A DNA stretch of 64,000 nucleotides from Symsagittifera roscoffensis (Eukaryota > Xenacoelomorpha > Acoela > Convolutidae). The translations under genes and the position numbers were made by a program. The notes under the pieces were generated by a model, which ran no database searches, was not told the DNA's origin, and saw only the letters and a program-made list of their open reading frames with translations. The DNA lies in contig NC_087070.1 in assembly GCF_963678635.1 (NCBI RefSeq), forward strand, positions 1,790,512 to 1,854,511, read 5' to 3'. Below are positions 8,957 to 15,912 of the stretch, piece after piece (position 1 is the first letter of the stretch; each line of letters begins with the position of its first letter).

Positions 8957-9619
8957 TTGGAAATTACGCAAATGGCAGATCGATTCTGGAAGTCCATGCC
9001 ATCGGCTTTGAAAAAACCCACACTTGACGAATTGTACAGACGTCTAAGGGACCTGGATTATACTCAAGTGGATGAGAGAATGGCAGTGATGTTGAATGCC
9101 ATCCTTCAGTTGGAGGATGAGGGCGAGTGCCGGGAGTCTGCGACAGAAGCAGTTTTGATGGTGGGCTACACCACCGATGGAATATCTAATCAAGAGCAAA
9201 CCAGGTGGCTGTCTTGGAACGTGGATGGAGCAATAAGGGGGTTCGATTTGGCAAGGAACCCTGGCTTGAGCAATAATACCGAGTATGGTGCAGGGGAATT
9301 CCCACTGCCGGTCAGACCATCAGTCAGATCCACGGGCCAGAGCACGAGCAAGACACCATTGATGTCTCGAGCACAGCAGACGGGGGAAGCGTATCCGGAC
9401 GTCAGTATCATGAAGAGAGAGCTTGAGAGGACTCAGCGGGAGAGGAACAAGGCGAACCTCGACCGGGATCAAGCGGTGCTCGAGAGAGATCAGGCAAAAG
9501 TTGAGAGGGATCAAGCGCGGAGGGAACTGGACATGATGAGAGCTGAACAGCTACAGGCAGAAAGGGTGCGAGAGACTCTTGTTCAATTTAGACTTTGTGT
9601 CGCGAATATCCGAGTTTAG
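8957..9619 (+). CDS. coiled-coil ORF, likely 5' part of another LTR-element Gag
   Basis: ATG occurs in frame at 8972 (MADRFWKSMP), with the frame open slightly upstream. The first 120 residues look globular and helical. After a Ser/Thr/Pro linker, residues from about 150 form a very regular charged repeat (LDRDQAVLERDQAKVERDQ) typical of a long coiled coil. The ORF breaks off at 9617-9619 in AT-rich DNA. The frame open from 10,983 carries a similar charged helix (RLKELHERLQLRIRERVQQ) just before the SGNH ORF, so the two may be parts of one split ORF. This is inference. Confidence 0.5.
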   Translation: MEITQMADRFWKSMPSALKKPTLDELYRRLRDLDYTQVDERMAVMLNAILQLEDEGECRESATEAVLMVGYTTDGISNQEQTRWLSWNVDGAIRGFDLARNPGLSNNTEYGAGEFPLPVRPSVRSTGQSTSKTPLMSRAQQTGEAYPDVSIMKRELERTQRERNKANLDRDQAVLERDQAKVERDQARRELDMMRAEQLQAERVRETLVQFRLCVANIRV

Positions 9620-10720
9620 ACCTGTTTTGTTTTGGATTGGTTTTTTATAAAAGACAAGTTACCAGTGCAGTCACTGGTTCCCAGCCTATCTCTTAATAAT
9701 CTATTACCTTTCACTATTTAATTTTCTTCTATCTACTTAAGTATTAACAAAATAATACCCCTCTGGAATGACAAAAACAAAACCCCTCCGGATCGGCAAA
9801 CAACAGGACCCCTCCAGACTGGCAAAATTAAGACCCCTCCAGATTGGCAAAATCGGGACCCCTCCGGATTGGCAAAATTACGACCCCTCCGGATTGGCAA
9901 AAACAGGACCCCTCCGGTTTGGCAAAATTGGGACCCCTCCGGATTGGCAAAATTGGGAGCCCCTCCGGGTTGGGACCACCCCGGGTTTGTAAAAATAGCT
10001 TCTCGGGAACTTTCTAAATTTTCACCCGATACCCTTCCGGATACGTTCTCCGATGCTATTATGCTGTTTGAACTAACTAGGAAGGGCGTATCGTCTTTCC
10101 TTAGACCCTTCCGGATTGAAGCTAAGCCACTTATTTGACAATTCACCTTAACTGTGAAGGGTCTTATCGCTAGCCTAGCTTCGACTTGACTAACGTTTTC
10201 TGTTGCCCTTAGCCTTTCCTTTTTGTCTAGAACAACGTAAAATTGCCTTTTTTAACCGTCACTACCCTTTGGTAGGGGTGTAACGGCTTTCCAAAATTTT
10301 TTTATAGAACGTGAAGGGTCTACCTTCCCGAATTAGTGAACTTGCTAAAAACAATCGTAAAAAGTTTTCACACTTACTTTTTTGAATAATTGATGTTTTT
10401 ATTAGTAACCTCAGCTAATTTCTGATCTAATCGTATCAAGATCAACTGGATCTGTCCAGTAGTTCCGAAGTTATTAACCAAAACGTCTTTTTTCCAAAGT
10501 CAAAAAATTTCTCTCTTATAGGTTCTGCCTAATTTTTTTTTGCAATTCTGTTCTTTTCGACCTAAAAGTTATTGATCCGAGCTCAGAAGGCCTATACTCT
10601 TCTAGTTCAAAAACCCGATCTAAAACGTTCTAATCGAAAAAATTTGCTAAAAACTATGCTATTTGGACCCCTCCGGATTGATGAATCCACTAAATCAAAC
10701 ACGTTAAGATCGATTTCTCT
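9620..10720 (+). other. AT-rich non-coding spacer with degenerate CCCCTCCGG motifs
   Basis: About 1.1 kb between the coiled-coil ORF and the left 277-bp repeat. It includes the 25-bp minisatellite listed separately. Isolated relatives of that unit (CCCTTCCGGAT or CCCCTCCGGATTG) recur near 10,030, 10,108 and 10,668, so the spacer may be LTR-like sequence of another element from which the array was amplified. I see no gene in it; short open frames here are read through the repeat. Confidence 0.45.
9755..9985 (+). repeat. 25-bp minisatellite, about nine copies
   Basis: Tandem copies of a 25-bp unit whose core is CCCCTCCGGATTGGCAAAA. The last four or five bases and a few internal bases vary between copies, and the outermost copies are the most diverged. 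Since 25 is not a multiple of 3, the array reads open in more than one frame without implying a protein. Confidence 0.85.
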
Positions 10721-10997
10721 TGTGCCAGTCGGTCATGTCTGGAAGTTTGACCTTGAGAGACACAAAAATACGTAATCTTGGAATGAAGTTTTAATTTTAA
10801 AAATTTCGAATGGAGCCTGTCATGCTCAGTTTTCTCGTACCAACTGAAAACAAGAACTGAAAAATCAGAACATCCGAATTTACAATTGCGGGAAAACACT
10901 CAAGAAAAACAGCAGGAAATTGCTATTCGCAATTTCCAGATATAAAGTAGGACACGAGAAGAGCTGTCTTATCCCGAAATAGGAAGAGAAAACAACT
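10721..10997 (+). repeat. left 277-bp direct repeat (5' LTR-like) of the SGNH element
   Basis: Begins TGTGCCAGTCGG and ends AACAACT. It is repeated at 19,374-19,650 with about six substitutions by eye and no length change. The pair flanks 8.4 kb of coding DNA on the same strand, as LTRs do. It contains a perfect 9-bp inverted repeat and a TATA-like box near its right end. No target-site duplication is visible (CTCT before, ATTC after the right copy), the ends are TG...CT, and no convincing primer binding site follows. The LTR assignment is therefore likely but not certain. Confidence 0.7.
10915..10948 (+). promoter_or_regulatory. LTR hairpin followed by TATA-like box
   Basis: GGAAATTGC at 10,915-10,923 pairs perfectly with GCAATTTCC at 10,929-10,937 around a TATTC loop. 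ATATAAAG follows at once (10,941-10,948). Both are preserved in the right copy (19,568-19,601). The position near the end of the repeat suits a promoter whose transcript would start about 30 bp downstream, leaving a very short R-U5. The promoter role is inference. Confidence 0.4.
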
Positions 10998-11077
10998 CAG
11001 GTGAGTGGTAGCTCGTCACGACTGAAAGAGTTGCACGAGCGGCTACAACTAAGGATACGCGAGAGAGTCCAGCAAGA

Positions 11078-13675
11078 GTGGACTTACCCTCGACGTGGGG
11101 GGAGCAACCTGTCAGGAGTGTGGTAATCTCGAGTTACAAAAAGAATGAGGAAGGTAGATACCACAGGCACAATCGGATGGACTGGAGCACGGCGCAGAGA
11201 GACAGGAGAGATTGCTTCCATGACGCAGCTTGGGTGGAATACCACACGCATTCACGTGTGCCTGAGGGGGCAGTCCACCTGATCATAGGGGACAGCTTGT
11301 TGCGGGTGCTGACCCGGATCCAGTCCCATTGGCAAACGGGGATCTTGAGCTTCGCTGGAGCCGCGACGCCGCAGATGCTAGCGACACTTGAGATGCTAGG
11401 TATGGTAAGAGTATACACGGTGACTCTGATGATCGGGACGAATGACGTGTCCAGGGGGGAAGCAAGGAAGGTGGCGAGGCTGCACGACAAGATGAGCTGC
11501 ATTCTTGAGGATTTGCGGATTCAAATGGATCCGGCTATTCTTACGGTGTGCACCATCCCTTACAACATGAAAGCGGACCAGCATGCAATGGAAATGAACA
11601 CAAAAGTGCGAAACCTGAACGAAATAATCAGGCATATAAACCGAAGATGTGTCCTCCCCGTTGGGTTGTTGGACGTGGCCGAGCAAATGGACCTATCCGC
11701 TTTCCCTGACGATGCATCCTCGGATGGGATTCACTTTGATAGGCCCAGAGGGGTGGAGTGGTTGAATGACGTCTTCCAAAGGCACATAAGCGCATTGGAG
11801 GCAGTGTTGCTAGAGACGGCACAGGTCACATTTGGACCACCCTCAAATCCACCCTTCTTCAACTCGAGGGCTTTGTCCAGTCGCTTGGGTGCAATGGCCG
11901 ATTCTAGAGACAGTTCGAGGAACAGCCGAACCAAGTTGCCGGGCGCCGCGCCCATGGAGGCTGATGAGGCAACGTCATCAACTCCCCAGGGATCGATAAT
12001 ATCCTCGGTGGTGGTGGCGGAGAAGAAGAAGCCGGAGAGACAAGCGGAGACCAGCAGGTCGAAATATGTGGAGAAGGTCAAGGAGCTGGACTTGGAAGAC
12101 CTGGAATGCAGGCTAGAGTTAGCGAAAGCTTTGGGTCTTGAGCAGGTTTCGCACGAAGACTTGGGTAGACTCCAGTGCGTGGACTGGCTGAAGGCTCACG
12201 AGACACACTTCTCGAGAGCCAAAATGATGGAGACGGCGGATCTGACTGGGATTCCCACAAAATCGGTGATGGGACCGATTAACTATAGACCTCTAAAGTC
12301 ATTAGGGAGTCCGGGATTCGTGGTGGAGCCCCCCAAACACCGAACCAGCATTGCCAGGATTAGGGTGGCCACTCCAGCACAGTTGAGGGTGGTGGACAAG
12401 CTGATGGATCCGAGAGAGATAGAATTACCAGACGCCGCGTATGAAGGTACGAAACTAGCCAACGACCCCAGATACGGGAAACCCTGCGGGAATACAGAGC
12501 TGGCCAAAACCTTAGCTGTTTATGACAGGGCGGACCCAGCCGCAGCGAGGGTGGTCATCGTGGCGGGATCGGACTTTGAGGGGACGTCTCCCAAATTGTT
12601 TTGGCCGGAAACTCTGATATATTCATTGCCAGGAGCGGAGCTAAACCAGATATTAACCCTGGTGGTGCCCGTGAAATCAGAGATGCCTTGCGAGCCTGAG
12701 CTACTGCTGTTTGCAGGGATGAACGATCACTTGCATGCGACGGGGTTTCTTGAGCAGCTAAAGGGTGATGAACCTACGCCGAAGAAGATCTGGGAAGCCA
12801 TCCAGACATTATTTGCAGCCATGAATGAAGTACAAGAGAACGTTGCCTCACGATTTGGCTCCAAGACCAAAGTGGCGTTCACGACGTCCCCCGGGTACGC
12901 GAGCATGCCTCCCGCTCTGCAATTTGTGTATGCGATCTTGATCTTGATAGCAGAAGGGAATGGATGGCGTATTCTGATGGCAGCTCCCAATCGGGAACTG
13001 GAACCTACGAACTTGAGACTTCGCAGGTCAGAACTCGCGGCGGCGTGGGCGGATGTGTCCCACGCGTTGAGGAGCTTTCACGAGTTGGCCGACATCCTCA
13101 TCGTATTGGACGAGGTCCTCTTGCTGGAGATATCTAACTTCGCTAGGCAACTCAAGCTCAGTCCGATTATAGGGGACGATCATCCAGTGGTGACTCACCT
13201 GACGGCCAGTCTGTGGTTTCGAAACATGGAGGTGACCATCACAAGCTCCACCAGTAAATCTAGAGGGCCGAGCAACGAGAGGAAGAACGTGGCCGCATCG
13301 GAGAAGCAGCTGGAGTCGATGGTGTATCGACTGACACAAGAGGGAGGCAGGTGGCCCTTCCTGACACCAAGGCTGGAGAACGCCACGGAGAAGACGAGAG
13401 AAGATGCTCCGCTTCTGGTGAAGCAGATCTGGGATTTTCTTGAGGAGCAGCTGGGAGTGGCCGAGAAAAGGGAAATGACGGTTGGCAGGTTCGTCACAGC
13501 AGCCAACGAAGTCACGATTGAGGGATTCTGGAGGGAGCACGCAAGGGGTGAGCTGAGGACGAGGAGGGATCACGAGATTCTTGAGTTCTTGAGTCCTTGT
13601 TGGGGAAAGGAGTTCCTGGCCGAAGTGTATAGCGCGAAAGAGACCATCTTTAAAGCCTTCATACAGAAGTATTGA
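11078..13675 (+). CDS. ORF-A: SGNH/GDSL-type hydrolase fused to a large unknown region, in an LTR-flanked element
   Basis: 865 residues. The SGNH fold signatures are all present: block I IIGDSLL (Ser73), a block II glycine (Gly94), block III MIGTNDVSR (Asn122), and block V SSDGIHF (Asp216, His219). They occur in the right order and spacing for an esterase or lipase-like hydrolase. Residues about 240-865 have no motif I recognise. They are mainly helical, with short Pro-rich linkers, and occupy the place of a Gag. 11078 is a GTG. The frame ahead, open from 10,983, encodes a charged helix and appears to have been joined before an indel in the G6 run at about 11,096-11,101. TGA at 13,673-13,675 is two bases before the ATG of ORF-B. 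The substrate is unknown. Confidence 0.8.
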   Translation: MDLPSTWGEQPVRSVVISSYKKNEEGRYHRHNRMDWSTAQRDRRDCFHDAAWVEYHTHSRVPEGAVHLIIGDSLLRVLTRIQSHWQTGILSFAGAATPQMLATLEMLGMVRVYTVTLMIGTNDVSRGEARKVARLHDKMSCILEDLRIQMDPAILTVCTIPYNMKADQHAMEMNTKVRNLNEIIRHINRRCVLPVGLLDVAEQMDLSAFPDDASSDGIHFDRPRGVEWLNDVFQRHISALEAVLLETAQVTFGPPSNPPFFNSRALSSRLGAMADSRDSSRNSRTKLPGAAPMEADEATSSTPQGSIISSVVVAEKKKPERQAETSRSKYVEKVKELDLEDLECRLELAKALGLEQVSHEDLGRLQCVDWLKAHETHFSRAKMMETADLTGIPTKSVMGPINYRPLKSLGSPGFVVEPPKHRTSIARIRVATPAQLRVVDKLMDPREIELPDAAYEGTKLANDPRYGKPCGNTELAKTLAVYDRADPAAARVVIVAGSDFEGTSPKLFWPETLIYSLPGAELNQILTLVVPVKSEMPCEPELLLFAGMNDHLHATGFLEQLKGDEPTPKKIWEAIQTLFAAMNEVQENVASRFGSKTKVAFTTSPGYASMPPALQFVYAILILIAEGNGWRILMAAPNRELEPTNLRLRRSELAAAWADVSHALRSFHELADILIVLDEVLLLEISNFARQLKLSPIIGDDHPVVTHLTASLWFRNMEVTITSSTSKSRGPSNERKNVAASEKQLESMVYRLTQEGGRWPFLTPRLENATEKTREDAPLLVKQIWDFLEEQLGVAEKREMTVGRFVTAANEVTIEGFWREHARGELRTRRDHEILEFLSPCWGKEFLAEVYSAKETIFKAFIQKY

Positions 13676-13677
13676 AT

Positions 13678-13866
13678 ATGCTCATCAGTCTGTTGCTGGC
13701 ACTGTACCTGGTTTACCCAAGGTACCTGTTCAATATGGGCCCAGCATACATGTTCAGTCGGGGCGTGGACACCCTCCGGATAGACGGATACTTGACATTG
13801 GTGCTTCTAACCCACGGGGAACTGGTGTCATTTCACCGACTGATGAAATACGGAGAGCCTCTGTAG
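13678..13866 (+). pseudogene. ORF-B segment 1: hydrophobic N-terminus, ends at an in-frame TAG
   Basis: ATG at 13,678 is two bases after the ORF-A stop, so reinitiation or a -1 shift could couple the two. The product begins MLISLLLALYLVYPRYLF, which looks like a signal peptide or membrane anchor. TAG at 13,864-13,866 ends it, but the next segment continues in exactly the same frame from 13,867. I read this as the start of one long frame interrupted by stop codons. Confidence 0.55.
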
Positions 13867-14799
13867 ATGGGAAAAACACACTCGAGTATTGACACCTACT
13901 CGTATAAGTGTGCTGTCGGGCTAAAGACGCTGCTGATACAGTATCTACTGATGCAGAACCGGCACCTGACTGGTGAAGAAAAGAGCCCGAAGACAAGAGA
14001 GGAGTGGAGGAAAGTGAATGGGGGCATGCCTCTATTGATGGACCTATGCCTGGCCATGAGATCGGACCCCATGGGGATGATCCGGGGACTAGGGGAGGTC
14101 GTAACCTGTATCTATGGACCGGCCGTCACGTTCGCGTTTCCAGATCCTCTGGTGAAAGCTTATCGACACTCAGTAACCCACGTGAGCCTCATAAGCGTAC
14201 TAGATGGGACGACACTTAATTGGTGTCAGCAGGAGGTGCTAAGGGCACAGATGAGCAACACGGTGCTCTTCGGAAACGTGAAGGATCCGGAGTTAGTGGT
14301 GTACAGTTTTCGAGGACAACTGCAGTGCAGGATGGGAGGCAAGCGCGAAGGTCCCATCGAAACCTATCCCAAGTTCTGGAACCTAAATCCCCTGACAGCA
14401 GATGGACAAGAGATCTTGAGAATTCCCGCGTGGAAGAAAAGCTTCGAGCTGGTGAAAAGGGAGCTAGAGGCGATATTGGAGAAGGAAGTCCTGCCAGCAA
14501 GCATTCCAGAATTTCCAACAGTGAGGAGAATGACCCTGGGGATGAACAGCCCCCTGGTGGTCCCGTCCCTTTTCGCGAGAGCAGCAACTGAAGAACAGCA
14601 GAAGGAGTTCATCGACGGCTGGGATTCTCTCTTCATCGGCTACTCTACAGCGATCTATTTTCATACCAGCCATACGAAAATAAATTCATGGACGACTCAA
14701 GCCAAGAAAATGAGAGGGTCGATGCCCCCGAAGTTCGAGGTACGAGATGCCTTGAGAACACTTGAGCGGGCAGGTCTAGAGAACAAGTTGCCGGTGTGA
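13867..14799 (+). CDS. ORF-B segment 2: unknown protein of the LTR-flanked element
   Basis: 310 codons from ATG 13,867 to TGA 14,797-14,799, in the same frame as segment 1 and the segments that follow. The protein is mixed helix and strand with several Trp and Cys (for example TTLNWCQQEVL). No reverse transcriptase, protease, integrase or envelope motif is recognisable. It is dense with codons typical of the rest of the element and is clearly coding in origin. Function unknown. Confidence 0.6.
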   Translation: MGKTHSSIDTYSYKCAVGLKTLLIQYLLMQNRHLTGEEKSPKTREEWRKVNGGMPLLMDLCLAMRSDPMGMIRGLGEVVTCIYGPAVTFAFPDPLVKAYRHSVTHVSLISVLDGTTLNWCQQEVLRAQMSNTVLFGNVKDPELVVYSFRGQLQCRMGGKREGPIETYPKFWNLNPLTADGQEILRIPAWKKSFELVKRELEAILEKEVLPASIPEFPTVRRMTLGMNSPLVVPSLFARAATEEQQKEFIDGWDSLFIGYSTAIYFHTSHTKINSWTTQAKKMRGSMPPKFEVRDALRTLERAGLENKLPV

Positions 14800-14967
14800 G
14801 ACGATGGCAGGATGATAGTGAATGAAGGGCATATCGCACTGAAAGCAGACGATATGCTGTTTGCCACAAGGAAATACCGGGCACCTTATGGACTAGAGCA
14901 GGTGGAAAGGAGACAGGAGGGAAAGGAGCTGGATGCAGCAGGCCCATTGCATGTGGCTCTGACGTAG
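14800..14967 (+). pseudogene. ORF-B segment 3: short in-frame stretch between two stops
   Basis: In the same frame as segments 2 and 4, running from just after TGA 14,797-14,799 to TAG 14,965-14,967. An ATG at 14,812 would give 51 codons. The sequence (for example IALKADDMLFATRKYRAPYG) looks like ordinary protein rather than leader. This supports the idea that the flanking stops are mutations, or readthrough sites, within one ORF. Confidence 0.45.
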
Positions 14968-15912
14968 TATAAGGAAACGGGTCCAGCTACACCATCACCC
15001 CTATCAGTGGGCACCCCTGGGGATAAAAGGAGTGGTCCCGTAGAAGATCGATTCAGAAGGATTCTTGAGAGAAGAGAAGCAGAATCGGGGGAGGAGAGCA
15101 TGGATGAAACTCTCAGTGAGGCAGGAGAGGATATGGAGGTGGGAAATACACCGGAGCAGAAGCCATCAGAGGAAGAGTTCACTACGCAAGAACTGTTGAA
15201 AGATCTGAGTGGAGAAAATTGGGCAGACACCCCCACGCCACCTTTGACCTCATCTCCCCGCAAGAACCTAGAGTTGCCACTGACGAGCGAGAATCCCAAC
15301 ATGGGAATGATCTTCCTGAGTGCGGAGAAAAGGGAGAAGAACACCTTCGAGGGAAACAGGGATGCCTTCCTAGGCACTCTGGATGCGGGTGCTTGGCGAA
15401 GATTCTTGGGCGATTTTAATCGAGAAGTGGACGAGGACACCACATTGGACGATTTTAAGGAGGAGCTGTGGGACACGGTGGTGAAGTTCGGAGAACCTAT
15501 CCTGATGGGGACAGGTCTCGAGGAGAAAGCTAGAGGAGAGCTGCTGAGCAAGATGGTCGAGTTGAGGAAGGCACCACGAAAGACCAGAGAAGACAAATGT
15601 AAAGACAGCTCTACTCCGAAACAAAAAACTGACGATAAGATAATTGAACATGTAAGGGGGGATAAGATCGAAACTAGTAATATAATTAAAAGTACTAATG
15701 TCCTTAAGGCTCGAGCAGGGGGGAGGCAAGAGTTGGAAGGGTTGGACGGAGACAAGGAACTCGAATCAGTGATGATAACGACAACGCCCCCGAGTAAAGA
15801 CGTGAGGTCTCGCAAGAGGAAGAGGGACGTGGAGGGATTGGGCAGTCCTTCAGCGGATGCGGTCTCGGAGAAAAACTTGAGAGAGACGGCCCCCATGGTT
15901 CTGGCACGATGA
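14968..15912 (+). CDS. ORF-B segment 4: acidic, disorder-rich region
   Basis: Open from 14,968 to TGA 15,910-15,912, in the same frame as its neighbours. The start is uncertain; 15,007 is GTG. It is rich in Glu, Asp, Ser, Thr and Pro at both ends, with a more ordered core (AWRRFLGDFNREVDEDTTLDD) near the middle and basic clusters (RKRKRDVE) near the end that could be a nuclear localisation signal. No enzymatic motif is visible. It probably serves as a linker inside a longer polyprotein. Confidence 0.55.
   Translation, partial: YKETGPATPSPLSVGTPGDKRSGPVEDRFRRILERREAESGEESMDETLSEAGEDMEVGNTPEQKPSEEEFTTQELLKDLSGENWADTPTPPLTSSPRKNLELPLTSENPNMGMIFLSAEKREKNTFEGNRDAFLGTLDAGAWRRFLGDFNREVDEDTTLDDFKEELWDTVVKFGEPILMGTGLEEKARGELLSKMVELRKAPRKTREDKCKDSSTPKQKTDDKIIEHVRGDKIETSNIIKSTNVLKARAGGRQELEGLDGDKELESVMITTTPPSKDVRSRKRKRDVEGLGSPSADAVSEKNLRETAPMVLAR

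Noticed and set aside
9768-10138. Open frames through the CCCCTCCGG minisatellite
   Set aside because: The repeat reads open in several frames because of its composition, and the 25-bp unit changes frame each copy.
11001-11030. Primer binding site starting TGGTAGCTCGTCACGA
   Set aside because: It starts with TGG near the repeat end, but I cannot match its complement to a tRNA 3' end with confidence.
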